From NCBI GenBank assembly GCA_011319805.1, contig SJRY01000065.1:124001-188000 (forward strand): 64,000 bases of DNA, written 5' to 3'. This document shows, piece by piece, positions 21,429-33,232 of the stretch. Numbering within the stretch: position 1 is the first letter of the stretch; each line of letters starts with the position of its first letter. The stretch is from Macrocybe gigantea (lineage: Eukaryota > Basidiomycota > Agaricomycetes > Agaricales > Callistosporiaceae). The notes under the pieces are model-generated. The model searched no databases and was not told the origin of the DNA. It saw only the letters and a list, made by a program, of their open reading frames with translations. Both the position numbers and the translations under genes were made by a program.

Positions 21429-22158
21429 GATGCGTCGGCCTCCACATTACGCTGCGGGGAGGCATTAGGATGATTGCTACCTGATCGTTTGCGATCACGT
21501 ACCAGCTTATAGTGTTCCTTGATCCAATCTGGATCAAAGCGATTTTTCCAGAAGGGACACTTCCGGTCATCGGTGGAGTGGTCTCGGCTGCAGCTGAGAC
21601 ACTTAGGAGGATGAGGGCAGGGCTGGCCTGCCGGAGTAGCCTCGCGAGGAGGGTTAGCCTTGGGTCGAGCCTTGCAGCAAGACGCCAGGGTGCGATGGTG
21701 TTCCTTTCTGTGAGATTCCCCACAGATCGGACAGCGGAGAGATTGCTGGTTGCACTTCAACGCAGAGTGCCCCCAGCGCCAGCAGCGTTCGCAAAGAGGA
21801 ACTCCCGGCGAAGAGAGAGCGGCCTTGAATCGGCAACGCCAATTCCTGACCATAACTGTACAATTGTCCAGAGCCCTTCAGGAAAGATCGCAATACCGAT
21901 AGAATTGTCGTTATAAGCTGCCTCCGTGGACAGCATCGACGGAGATGGAGGAACGGGGGGTTCGGTGGACCCAGTCCAATTCGAGGGGCCAGCGTCGTCG
22001 GTATCCATTAAACCGTCGCCGCCTTGGAAGAGAAGGCTCCTGTCCCCCGAGGGGGAAGGAGCGGGGGGTCGAGAGGGGCCCGAGGGGGTCCGCCCAGGGT
22101 GCGGATTTAGCGGTGGAGGCCCACTGCCGCCAACAATGTTGAGCGGATCGTCGCTCAT
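21425..22158 (-). pseudogene. LINE ORF1 with central deletion (copy G)
   Basis: The start at 22158 (MSDDPLNIVGGSGPPPLN) reads, with one frame change, to SIGIAIFPEG. It then jumps to the C-terminal part (TVMVRNWRCRFKAALSSPG). The C terminus is the best preserved here: knuckles CERCWRWGHSALKC, CPICGESHRKEHHRTLASC and CLSCSRDHSTDDRKC, ending ADAS at 21425. The deletion joint shares GGC between both sides. A gag-like RNA-binding role is inferred; the central part is missing. Confidence 0.7.
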
Positions 22159-22361
22159 TGAAAAACTCTAATAAATCGGTGAATTTTCAGCCGATTTTCG
22201 CGATTTTAAGAACGGGGAGTGCTCAAGGATGTGGGTATCCGGATCTACAACCTGATCAAAGATCGTCCCAAGTGTTGTCGCCATAGAACGAGGAGTGCGA
22301 TTTGTGAGAGTTGTTTTATAGTTGTTTACAAGTGGGGGTTGTGGAAAGAGAAGCTTGGCTG

Positions 22362-22698
22362 TCTGGACAAGCCTTAGAACCTAGAAGTCCTGAGTGAGAA
22401 CACTGAATATAATTGAGTATAAACAAGTACTTGCCTAGAAGTCCTGAGTGAGAACACTGAGGACTTCAAGGTGCTCTATACTACCTATATATACTCGCAG
22501 GATGCTGTGTGCGCAGCCATAGGCTGTGCATTGCTGTGGGCACAGCTGTAAGCTGTGCACTGCTGTGGACACAGCCATATACTGTGCATTACTGCGTGCG
22601 CAGCTTGTGCTGTGCATTGCTGCAGACGCAGCCACAGGCTGCACACAGCCTGTGTCCTATCCTATGCACAAGTCCGGACAGGAGGGGCACTTCTAACA
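22362..22698 (-). repeat. Copia 3' LTR, tip missing
   Basis: It begins (minus strand) TGTTAGAAGTGCCCCTCC at 22698 and stops at ...GGCTTGTCCAGA (22362). It is longer than the 5' LTR because of extra tandem units of a roughly 40-bp CAGC/TGTGCA-rich repeat. The missing terminal 23 bp or so lie inverted at 18020-18042. Confidence 0.8.
22500..22660. repeat. Tandem repeat inside the Copia LTR
   Basis: About four imperfect units of the pattern GCAGCCATAGGCTGTGCATT / GCTGTGGGCACAGC follow each other. The unit contains self-complementary words (CACAGC / GCTGTG), so the transcript could form a row of hairpins. The 5' LTR of the same element has fewer units (27605-27690) and the solo LTR at 993-1180 fewer still. 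Confidence 0.6.
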
Positions 22699-22724
22699 CC
22701 TCCCCCTGACCTGAACTGTCTAAA

Positions 22725-25700
22725 CTATGTAACTATGAGTCCCATTCTCTGTCTATAGAATTTGACCTTTGGTACAGTAAGTAGCTTGGTTAACAAGTCT
22801 GCGACTTGTTCAGTCCCTGGAATAAATTCCAGCAGAATCCTCTTCTGCTCCACTGTATCCCTAAGCCAGAAGTATCACAAATCCAGCTGTTTCATGTGCC
22901 CATGATGCTCTTGATTCTTTGTGACACTCAGTGCAGACTGATTGTCAATCTTGAGTGGTGATGCTTGCAACACAGGATATCCCATCTCCTGCATAATATT
23001 GCGCATCCATAAGATCTCCTTTCCAGCTTCAACTGCAGCAATGTACTCCACTTCAGTAGTGGAAAGCATGACAAAAGGCTGCAGTTTGGATGACCATCCA
23101 ATAGCTCCACCTCCAAGAATCGTCACATATCCACCAGTAGAGCATCCAGAGTCCGGGCAATCACCATGCGAAGCATCACAGAATGAGGTAAACATCTCTG
23201 GACCAAGATCTCCAGAGTATGTCAACTTGAGGTCCAAAGTCCCTTTGCAGTATCTCAGCAAATGCTTGACCGCATTCCAATGCTGTAGACCAGAATTTGA
23301 GTTGAAGCGTCCTAGGCATGACACAGCAGCTGCTATGTCCGGTCTGGTCATAGTGGCCAAATACTGGAGTGATCCAACAGCACTAAGGTATGGGATGTTC
23401 TGCATAAAGTCCGCTTCCTCTGGAGTCTGAGGTGCCATTGCTTTGGAAAGGTTAAGACCTGTCATCATAGGAGTTTTAACAGGCTTGCAATCCACCATCC
23501 CATAGTGCTCCAGTGTGTTTAAGATGTACTGCTTCTGGGAGAGCACAATGGTCTGCTTCTGCCTATCCCTAATAATCTCCACACCCAACAAGAAGGTGCT
23601 TGCTCCCAAATCCCTGATCTTGAAGTGCCTAGACAGCTCTGCAACCACTTTGTCAATAGCAGCAGTGTTCTTTGAAGCCAATGTGATGTCATCAATGTAA
23701 ATGGGAACAATGACCTTTACCTCCCCCTTGACATAGAGGTAGATAGAGCGGTCAGATTCGAGTCGTTTGAATCCCATAGACAATAAGACGGAGTGTAGCT
23801 TCTTGTTCCACTATCTGGCAGACTGCTTAAGACCATAGAGCGATTTGTAGAGTTTGCAGACTTGGTTTGGACCACCTTGGTGGAACCCTTCAGGTTGAAC
23901 CATATAAATCTCCTCCTCCAAATCACCATTAGGAAAGGCAGAGGTGACATCCACAGAATGCAGTTCCATGTCCTCAATACCAGCCATAGCTAGGATAAGT
24001 CTCAAGGCAGCAGGGCGAAATGTAGGGGCAAAGACTTCAGTGTAGTCAATGCCAGGTCTCTGACTGAAACCCTTTGCGACACATCGAGCTTTGTAGCACT
24101 CAATCGAGCCATCTGCATTGCGTTTGACCTTGAAAACCCATCCACAACCAATAGCCTTCTTTCCTGGAGGCAAGTCCACAATCTCCCATGTCCCATGTCC
24201 CATAAGTGACATAATCTCTTCATTACATGCTTCCTGCCACTTGTGCGCATCCGGACATTGCATAGCTTGCTTGTATGTACTCGGATTGGCACCCTCAGCT
24301 AGACCAGCAAATTGGACATCCACAAAACCAGCCTCTTCATCAGAATTAGAATCAGGATTCTCATGGATTGAGTCATCTGAATCAGAATCATCTTGAACTG
24401 GTGGAGGAGCAGCTCTAATGACCCACCAGTTACTAGGTGGCTTGACATTTCTGACTGGTTTTCTGACAGCAATGGGTGGAGTTTTGGGTAGAGGTGGTGG
24501 GGTTGGTACTCTGTATCTAACAGGAGGTGTGTGGGCAGATTATCATCCTGGTGAATAGCAGGAGGCGTTCTAGGACGAAGATTTGGACTCTGTGGAGGGG
24601 TAGGCTCTGGGTCAGGAGCAGAGGGAGCTGTTTGCACAATAGGATTTGGTGCATCAAAGCCTCCCCCTAACTCCAGCACAGCTGAGTCTTGGGAAACTGG
24701 TTGCAAGGCAGGTAGATCCAGAGGAAGGATAAGTGAAGAAGGAGTGCTGTAATGTTTCTGAGAGGTACCAGGGAAGTATCTCTCATCAAATTCAGCTCTC
24801 TCCATGATAATGGTCTTTTTGGTGGTAGGATTGTAAAACTTCCAACCCTTGTAACCATCAGGATAGCCAATAAAGACACATTTCTGGTAGTGTGGTTGCA
24901 GTTTCTTCCTCTGATCCTTCTGCACAAAGACATATGCAGTGCATCCCCAGATTCTGAGATGACTGACATCTGGTTTCTTCCCAAACCAAGCCTGATAAGG
25001 TGTAGTCCCAGACAGAGCAGAAGTAGGTACTCTGTTCCAAATGTGCACCATAGAAGCAAGACCATCTCCCCAGAATGAAGCAGGCAGCTTGGATTCAGAC
25101 AGCATAGCAGTTAACTCTTCTGCTATAGTCCGATTAGCTCTTTCTGCGACTCCATTCTGTTGAGGCCTATTCCTGACAGTATGTCTCCAGATAATGCCAC
25201 AATCATTGGTAAATTTGATAAAGGCATTAGACATGTACTCTCCACCCTTGTCATCCTGTAAAGCTTTGATCTTTAGGCCAAGTTGGTTTTCAGCATAGGC
25301 CTTGTATTGTCTAAAGGCATCAAATGTATCACTCTTCTGTTTGAGAGGTATCACCACTCTGAATCTGGTACAATCATCAATGAAAGTAACCCAATACTTG
25401 AATCCAGAGTGGGATTTAACAGGAAGAGGGCCATAAAGATCCGAATGGATGAGTTCTAGGGGTTGAAAAGCATGACTGTCTGAGGAAGGGAATGGGTTTG
25501 AAGACATTTTGCCAGCAAGGCATGATTCACAAATGGGATCTGGCTTGTCTGAGGTTTTGAGATCCAATCCAGTGACCAAGTTATTCTTGGCCATGAGTTT
25601 GACAGTGTCATAACTGAAATGAGCCAATCTCCTATGCCATAAGCTAAGGTCCAAAGGAAGTGTGCTAGCAAGGTTTGCAAACTCTGAAATTGCCTCTGTT

Positions 25701-26953
25701 ACTCCATCCAACTGAGCAGTGTTGTTGGGAGTGATATGAGCAGAGAACAGTGTCCTGTTGAGCAATTTGGAATGAAAGTCTATGTAGGAATCATCAATGA
25801 CAATCCTGAAGGCTTTGTGTTTGGAGAGATATAGACAGGACAATAGATTGTTTCGGAGTTCTGGCACATACAAGACCCTGGTAAACTCTACAGATTGGGC
25901 TGGCTTGCCTCTAATGACTGGATTAAAAATCACAGTCCCAACTCCAGCTGAATAAATGATAGAACTATCTGCCAACTTGATTGGAATCTTGAGAGGGGTA
26001 TAGTTTCTGACCCAGTGTTTATGAGGGGTCATATGAGAAGTGGCCCCTGTGTCTGCGATCCAATCAAAGTCAGCATCCAGTTGGAGTGGATGAGAGAGTT
26101 TGGCACTTGCATTGCCAGCAAATTCGATTACTTCGGACTCTGTAGCCTTGTTGGCATGCTGCTGTCCCTTGGCCTTTTGCTTAGCCACCTTTTGAGCCTC
26201 CTTGTAAAGCTGGCAATTCCTCCAGAAGTGATCCAGACTGCAGAATCCGCATGTTTTGTCCTTTTTTTGCAATGTGGTGGAATTGGAGTTCTTCTGATTA
26301 GAAGAATGAGAGGAATGGGAGGAAGTGGTAGCCTTCAAGGCAGACTCTGCAGCATCAGCAGATCTCCTAGTCCTTTGGATCTCTTCTGTAACAAAGGCTT
26401 GTTTGATAGTGTCTTTGTCAAGCTTGTCATGGAGAAGGAGGGAGGAGACAAAGGAATTGTACTCCTCAGGAAGAGCTCTGATCAAGGCCATGGAAGCAAG
26501 TTCACTATCCAGGCTGGATAGAGTGAAGTCTGCTGGGCGAAGATTTTGGATTTTGACCAGACAGTCATCAACTCTGTTCATAAGGGATTGCAGAGTTTCA
26601 TCCTCCTTCTTCCTGATAGAGAAGAGGTCATCATAGGCATTGAATCTGGAGCCAGGCTTCTTTTGAAGATGGACCTTTTCCAAAGCAGCCCACATCTTTA
26701 CAGGATCATCCTTGATCCCATGAAAATGAATTCTCTGTTCCTGCTCCACCATAAGATAGAGCTGGCCAGCTGCTTTGTCTGACTTTAGGTCCCATGCTTC
26801 AGCAGAAGTGGAGTCTGCTGGTCTTGTATTTGAACCAGAGACAATCCTCCAAAGGCCACAGGCTCTGAGCCAAGCCTCCATTTCTCCAGACCAAGTAGGA
26901 TAGTTGGTGGAGTTGAGTTTGGTGAATGAAGGCATGGAGGTAGAGGAAGACAT
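22725..26953 (-). pseudogene. Copia gag-pol polyprotein (three disabling changes)
   Basis: The ATG at 26953 (MSSSTSMPSFTKLN) opens GAG with knuckle CGFCSLDHFWRNC. Next come protease (FDWIADTGATSHM), integrase (HRRLAHFSYDTV...CESCLAGKM, then IHSDLYGPL, DDKGGEYM and NGVAERANRTI as D, D, E), RT (SAFPNGDLEEEIYMVQPEGF, catalytic YIDDITLAS) and RNase H (VMLSTTEVEYIAA, KNQEHHGHMKQLDL). A frameshift lies near 24525 at the integrase-RT linker. TAG at 23811-23813 falls where SAR-Q-W is expected, and TGA at 22875-22877 where LDL-R-Y is expected. Both stops are explained by single C-to-T changes (CAG, CGA). The frame then runs to a final stop at 22725. It is almost intact and most likely dead as read. 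Confidence 0.88.
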
Positions 26954-27445
26954 GATGGCAAGATGCTAGAGGCAGGGAGATGGCAAAGGGATAGAGGCAA
27001 GGAGATGGAATGGAATGGAATGATGGGAGGTTGGGAATACAACCACAATCCTCTTGCTTGGGCAGGGTTCCACAACAGAGAGAGAGACTGTGCTACTGGC
27101 CTTGCCCTCAGGAGAGTGTGTGTCAAGAAAGGTCTAGCTACTGAAAGTGCCCTTGGTCTACTTAAGTAAAGTAAAAAGGCTATCTACTGAGCACCCAGTT
27201 GTCAGCACAAAGGCCTAACCCCAGAGTCACAGGAATGACTACCTGGTTTTCTACTGGTGGAGTAAAGACTGCTTCAAATGAAGGCCAGTCCCAACAGTTG
27301 GTGCTCCTATCTACTAAACTTAGACACACACACTATAAGGACAGTGAACTCCAGGCTAGTACAGTCAAGGAAGGGGAAAGATGGAAGGAAATCCGGACTC
27401 TTGGTGTATGTCTGATAAGGCTGTTAGAGGCTGGGGCCTATAACC
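26954..27445 (-). other. Copia untranslated leader
   Basis: The 490 bp between the 5' LTR and the gag start contain no convincing frame. The bases just inside the LTR (minus strand GGTTATAGGCCCCAG) are the expected position of a primer-binding site; I cannot name the tRNA. Purine-rich GGAGATGGAATGGAATGG stretches follow. Confidence 0.5.
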
Positions 27446-27733
27446 TGTTGAAACTAGGCACAGGGAACACTCTGGACGAGCCTTAGAACCTAGAAGTCCT
27501 AAGTGAGAACACTGGTAATTGAGTTATGTACAAGTACTTGCCTAGAAGTTCTGAGTGAGAATACTGGGGACTTCAAGGCGCTCTGTGCTACCTATATATA
27601 CATGTAGAAGGCTGTGTGTGCAGCCATAGGCTGCGCATTGCTGCGGGCACAGCTGTAGGCTGTGTGCATTGCTAGGCGCATGGCCTGGGTCCTGTCCTAT
27701 GCACAAGTCCGGACAGGAGGGGCATTTCTAACA
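27446..27733 (-). repeat. Copia 5' LTR (288 bp)
   Basis: On the minus strand it starts TGTTAGAAATGCCCCTCC (27733) and ends CCTAGTTTCAACA (27446), with TG...CA ends. A TATATATA word (27590-27600 region) can serve as promoter element. It is the complete reference for the truncated 3' LTR and for the solo LTR at 993. Confidence 0.85.
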
Positions 27734-30470
27734 GTACTATCACAACAGCAGAAAGGACTATGGCACCTGATTGCCTTCATTTTGAGATGCATGACACCAG
27801 CAGAACAGAACTACAAAATCTATGACAAGGAACTCCTTGTGATAATGGTTACACTGAAGACATGGAGACAGTACCTTCTAGAAGCTCGAGAGAAGTTTGA
27901 GATATTAACAGACTATAAAAATCTATCATATTTCCGAAAACTGCAGCAACTCAATTCAAGACAGATTGGCTGGTACCTGAAATTATAAGAATACAACTAT
28001 GAACTACAACACATACCAGGAAAGGCCAACAGAAAAGCAGACATCCTGTCACAAATGGCAGGATATGAAGAAAACCTAGCAGAGAAGGATGACATACAAA
28101 TGATCAAAGAAGCAGCATTCATCCAACATCTGAAAGAGAATAATGAACGAGACTTTGAATTTATGATGTTCGAGGATGAACACCTATGAAAAGAAGAAGC
28201 AGAAAATAACAAGGCAATACAAACAAGAGGAATCACAATGATCAAATCCTCAAGGATAGAACAAATTTGACAATGCATACAAAGGGAGACAATTGTAACA
28301 ACAGGACTGAAGGAAAAACCACACTGGTTCACAGAAGAAGACCACATCATATACGTAGGAGGAAAAATCTATGTTCCTCCAGACAACAAACTGAAGGAAG
28401 ACATCATGTTTGAACACTATGATACACCCATCAGAGGACACCCAGGACAATACTGCATGCATGAGCTTATAAACCACACCTACTAGTAGCCATCAATGTT
28501 AACAGACATCAAGAAGTATGTCAATGGATGTGAAACATGTCAGTGAAATGAAATCATCTGATAAAAGAAACACACACCATTACACCTGCATGAGGTCCCA
28601 CAGCAGCTATGGGAAGATATCGAGTAGATCTCATAGGACCACTACCTAGCTCGAACAGCTTTAATGCCATCACTGTAGTCACAGACTGCCTGACCAAGAT
28701 GATCCATCTAATTTCCATAAACACTGAACTCACAGCAGAAGGTCTTGCATGACTATACCAAGACAACATGTGGTGACTTCACGGAATCCTACAAAAGATC
28801 ATCAGTGATCAAGGATTCCAATTCACAGTGCGATTCATGACAGCACTTCTAAAACTGCTCAGAACAAAGCAAAACCTATCAATGGCCTACCACCTACAGA
28901 CAGATGGACAGGCAGAGTGATCCCATCAAGAAATGGAAGCCTTTCTCTGAAATTTCACAAACAACCTACAGGACAATTGGGCAGAATGGATAGCAATCGC
29001 AGAGTACCAATACAATGATAAAGCACACCAGGGAATGAAAGAGATACCATTCTACCTCAATTATAGAATGCACCCCTGGAAGGGAGAACTGCAGACAATA
29101 GAAGGAAACAATTCCACAGCAAAGAACTTTGTTGAAAGAATGGACCAAATATGGAAAGAAGCAAATGCTGTGCTGCAGTATGCACAAACACGAGCCAAAG
29201 ACAATTATAATGCGAGATGAAAACCAGCCTGTGAATATAAGAAAGGGGATGGAGTATGGCTTGAAGCCACTAATATCACAGTCAATTAACCATTAAAGAA
29301 GTTATTGGCACTCCGATATGGACCATTCAAGGTGATTAAAAAGAAAGGAGCCTTGGCATATCACCTGAAACTCCTAGCATCATAGCAGCTGATACACCCC
29401 ATGTTCAATGAAACACTACTCACATCTTATAAAGGACTCTGTTTCAAGATACAAGAGTAACCATTGCTGCCACCCCCTGAAATCATAAATGATGAAGAAG
29501 AGTATGAGATAGAAGAAATTCTAAAAAGAAAGAAACAAGGAAGGGGAATGCTATTCCTAGTCAAATGGAAAGGATATAGACATGAGGAGAACATATAGAT
29601 CAAAGAGAAGGAACTGGGGAATGTGCAGCAAGCTCTAGACCACTTCTTAAAGAAGACTGCAAACCAGAATAAAAAGACCATAACAAGAGGGAAGAAGACC
29701 AAAAATTGCATATCATGACCACCAATGCCCCCATCAGCATCAACAGCAGTGATGAGAGCTGTGCACCTACCCCCAACTGCCCAAACAACTATGAGAATCT
29801 AGCAAGAATTCTCAATGGTAGTGACTACATGGACCCTCTCGCCATCATACTTGGCATGTACATGCACTATGTTATGACCATCTGCATGCACCTCTGGACT
29901 GGGTGAACCCTGATGGGACTGGCCCCACTGCAGCAGAATGTATTGCACTTTGCGAGGCAATGGAAATGTTTTGCACAGAAAACTGGTGATTTAAACTCCT
30001 TGCCACCATACTCCATCACATCCATGCCTACAATGAAGAACTCATTCATACATGGGCCCCATATGCTGCAACTGCCTGGGAGAGCAATAATGGGTGGGAA
30101 TAGCTGGACTAAGGTTTTTTTGCAAGGACACAAATCTAAAGAGAGGGTGATGTTACAGACATTACCCAAAGGACCATTTAATTTCTTATCTTATCTTTTC
30201 CATATCCCTTATCTCTCCTATCATACTGTGCAGTGCACAGTTATCGAGTTATTTCACTTCCCTAGTCATCCTGAGTCATCTCCTTCCAGTCTTACTCATC
30301 TGCAGTCCACAGCATTGTGCAGCCCATGGTCCATGCTCAAGTACTATAGCATATAGAAGGACTCCCAGATGTACCAGTAGCACTAGGCTTCATATTCCTT
30401 TTGCCATCATCTCAAGACCACTCTCACACTTAGTCTGCTTGAGTCCTTTTGAGATTCGTCTAGCCTAACA
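27734..30470 (+). mobile_element. Chromovirus (Ty3) fragment: RNase H, integrase, chromodomain, 3' LTR
   Basis: The sequence reads on from the Copia insertion point as RNase H (QNYKIYDKELLVIMVTLKTW, ELQHIPGKANRKADILSQ). An integrase follows (HPGQYCMHELI, GCETC; then MAYHLQTDGQAE-like), and a chromodomain (EEYEIEEILKRK, MLFLVKWKGYRHEENI, near 29490-29640). After a noncoding tail the 3' LTR begins at 30151. Stop codons are frequent (27987, 28189, 28266 and others), so it is dead. The chromodomain would direct integration to methylated histone H3. The 5' half is lost left of the Copia element. Confidence 0.85.
30151..30470 (+). repeat. Chromovirus 3' LTR (320 bp)
   Basis: TGTTACAGACATTACCC...GATTCGTCTAGCCTAACA, preceded by the purine tract AAAGAGAGGGTGA. 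The same LTR, inverted and of equal length, is at 41331-41650, and a partial copy at 32275-32481. Confidence 0.85.
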
Positions 30471-32274
30471 ATTTTTGCCATACAGATTCAGTGAAAAATC
30501 TCTGGTTTTAGGAGTATGACATTTTTATTATTGTTCTTCCCCTTCTCATGGTCTGGTCATCTCAACAGACTGTCTGCCTTTGTCATTGATTTCCCAGATT
30601 TGTGCTCCAGAATGAAGTCATAGTCCTGGAGTTCTGAAATCTAGTGAGCTTGCTGGCAATTCAGTTTCTGATCTGAAAGAAGTATTTGAGATTTTTATAA
30701 TCTGTTCAAATCTCAAATTTCTGTTTAGCACCACAGAGATACTAGCACCATTCCTCAAGTCTGGTCACGATTGCAAGCATCTCTTTGTCATAGGTCTCAT
30801 AATTCTGTTCCATCAGGTTCAATGCCTTTGACATGAAAGCCATTAGATTGTTCCTGAGAAAGGATGCCTCCTATTGCATAATTCAAAGCATCGACCTCTA
30901 TTTAGAATTTTCTGTCATCTTATAGCATTGCAATAATTGGTGCTGAGCAGATCTGGTTTTTTAATCTATCAAATGCATCATCTTGGGCTTTTCCCCATGT
31001 TCAATTGGCTTTTCCAGTTAGCTCTGTCAAAGGTTTCACGATCTTTGTGAATCCTTCAATAAAGTGCTGATAGAAGTTGCAAAAGCCTAAGAATTGTTGG
31101 ATGTCTCTTTTACAGATGGGTTTTGGCCATCCTTTGATGCCTTCAACTTTGACAGGATCCATCTTAATACTGTTTTCAGAGATGATCATTCTGAGGTACT
31201 CTACTTCTGTTTGATAAAATGAGCACTTCTTAGATTTCAGGTGAAGCTTATTATCTTTTAGCTTTTCTAATACATGTTGGATGAGTTGTCTATGTTCATT
31301 CAAGTCTTTGTTAAAGATAAGAATATCATCTATATAGATAACAATATGTCTCTGATTAATTTCATCTTTAAAAATCATATTCATCATCATTTGAAAGGTA
31401 GCTGGTGAATTCATCAGTCCAAAGAACATAACTAGGGGTTTGAACATTCCCTGATTTGTCCAAAAGGCAGCTTTCCATTTATCACCTTCTTTCATGTGGA
31501 CATTATTGTATCTCCATCAGATATTGAGTTTTGTAAAGAACCTCACTTCCTTCAGTTTGTTGATTAACTCTTGGATCAAGAGGAGCAGGTATTTGTTCTT
31601 TATCATCATATTGTTTAACTTCTGATAATTCTGTACAGGTTGTAGAAATCCATTCTTCTTTTTTATAAAGAAGAAAGGTGATGCCATGGGCGACTTCAAC
31701 AGTCTGATTCATCCTGACAATCTGCTGACACTCTTCAGGGCATTGATCAAATGTAATCTTTTCTGTTTTCCAATCGATTCGAGGGTTATGATATTTGACC
31801 CACTTGTAACTAATGAAGATCTGGCCCTTTTTGAATTCAGTAACCCAGAAGACCATTCACTCAACATGATCCTAGACTCAGACTCTCAGTTCAACATATT
31901 CTCATATATCACCTGCCATGTTATGGGTTCCGTCTGCATTATAGACTAGAATAGGAATAGAATATCACTTTGTATTGATTTCCTTTTTCTTTATGAATTT
32001 CTGATCTATGCAGGATCCAGTACATCCCATATCAAGTAAGGCCTTTATGCTATATGTCTGTCCAGTATCCAGAGTCATGATTGTTAAGGGTACATCTATT
32101 TGGTTTCCATTTCCTCCTCTGACAAATCATGGTTTTTGTCTGAGATTGAGCAATGTGTAGAGTGCATCATGATTATTCATCTGATTGATCTTACAGAGTC
32201 TTTCCAGGAAGATGTCTTTCTGTCGCAATTGGTCCATCCATGCCTTAAGGGTTGAGTACACTTTGGACTCATCC
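30471..32274 (-). pseudogene. Chromovirus pol fragment: protease, RT, RNase H
   Basis: Minus strand, from 32274: end of gag (MDQLRQKDIFLERLCKINQM), a protease-like segment (IKALLDMGCTGSCID, where the active-site DSG/DTG reads DMG), RT start (SPFFFIKKKNGFLQPVQNYQ) and an open RT frame 31495-31001 with GLMNSPATFQ and the catalytic YIDDILIF. RNase H (YDKEMLAIVTRLEEW) fades out at the junction with the LTR at 30470. It belongs to the same broad family as 27734-30470 but differs in sequence. Multiple stops and frameshifts; inactive. Confidence 0.8.
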
Positions 32275-32481
32275 TGTTAGGCTAGATGAATCTCAAAAGG
32301 ACTCAGGCAGACTAAGTGTGAGAGTGGTCTTGAGACGATGGCAAAAGGAATATTAAGCCTAGTGCTACTGGTACATCTGGGAGTCCTTATATATGTTACA
32401 GTATGCAAGCACAGACCATGGACTGCACAATGCTGTGGACTGCAGATGAGTAAGACTAGCAGAGAGTGACTTAGAATGACT
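32275..32481 (-). repeat. Partial chromovirus LTR
   Basis: It starts TGTTAGGCTAGATGAATC and matches 41331-41530 to about ATGACTA, where homology ends. It lies directly against gag-end sequence, so the 5' LTR-to-gag distance is too short for an intact element, which indicates an internal deletion. Confidence 0.7.
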
Positions 32482-33232
32482 ACAGTGTCAACCACTTAAA
32501 CGCAGCATCTCTGTGGAGACCTCAATTTTCGCCCGAAAGACCGCAAATTGAAATTTAGGAAGGAAACATGGTCTAATTAGCGTAATTCTGCATTTTCGAA
32601 AAATTGGCTGTATTACATAATCATTCACTTTTGGGAGATCGAAAAACAAAAAATTATCAGAGTCCGCCGTGGTCCGCAGAATCGCAATGGCATGTCCAAA
32701 GAAGAAAGAAAGTCAGGCGAAGAGGCAACGCGCCTCGGGAACAAAGTACTTCAACACGGGAATCATCGAGGAGCTGCTTGAAATTGTCATGGACCCAAAT
32801 TATGAGCCCGATCTTGATGGTTCAGAAATTCTCGATGATTGCCCCGTTTAAGATGATCCGAGCATTTTTTCACAAGACATGGAGGTACATGGATGTATAT
32901 AGGTGAGTATCTCAAGGATTTTTACTGTTCTACAATAATTCGGAGCAAAATCTGAAGAGAAAAATGGCAGGAAAGGCTTGACTGGCCGCGTGGCTGAACA
33001 CACTGTGAAGAAATACAAATCGCACAGGCGTTGCGGGCCGCTGGTGATGATGAGCATCGGCATCATGGTAAACTAGCCGCGCTGCTGTATTATATAATAT
33101 ACCAAATAAGGCAACTCTGACAAACTCTGCTCCAAATTCACTTTTGGAACATCACAAAATTTTGAACTCGACTTTTATTAAAATTGGACGAGATAACTTT
33201 GAAGCTGGACTATTTACGAGTACGAATGGATG
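32482..33232. other. Mostly noncoding, one tiny ORF
   Basis: I see no transposon similarity. The only notable frame is a plus-strand ORF at 32687-32851 (54 codons, starting MACPKKKES). It is lysine-rich at the start and acidic at the end (NYEPDLDGSEILDD), with no recognised domain. It could be a remnant of a larger gene or chance. No intron-linked extension was found. Confidence 0.3.

Larger units (their letters stand above)
18088..22354 (-). mobile_element. LINE with internal deletions, inverted partner of F (copy G)
   Basis: Poly-T at 18088-18107 and the 5' terminus at 22354 bound this copy. Compared with F it lacks about 0.8 kb (RNase H to zinc knuckle, F 16988-17801). Compared with D and F it lacks about 1.1 kb inside ORF1. 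It keeps the endonuclease that F lacks. Where F and G overlap they read almost identically, including a shared nonsense codon and a shared 3' UTR deletion. The 5' flank on the minus strand reads ...GGCTTGTCCAGA of the Copia LTR. Confidence 0.8.
22362..27733 (-). mobile_element. Ty1/Copia LTR retrotransposon, nearly complete
   Basis: 5' LTR 27446-27733, leader, one gag-pol frame (26953-22725), purine tract (GTCAGGGGGAGG just inside 22699-22710) and a 3' LTR 22362-22698 that has lost its tip to the LINE junction. The base run after the 5' LTR is GTACT within a chromovirus RNase H frame, so the element landed in that older element. Protein order GAG-PR-IN-RT-RH is diagnostic for Copia. Few disabling changes suggest a fairly recent insertion. 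Confidence 0.9.
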
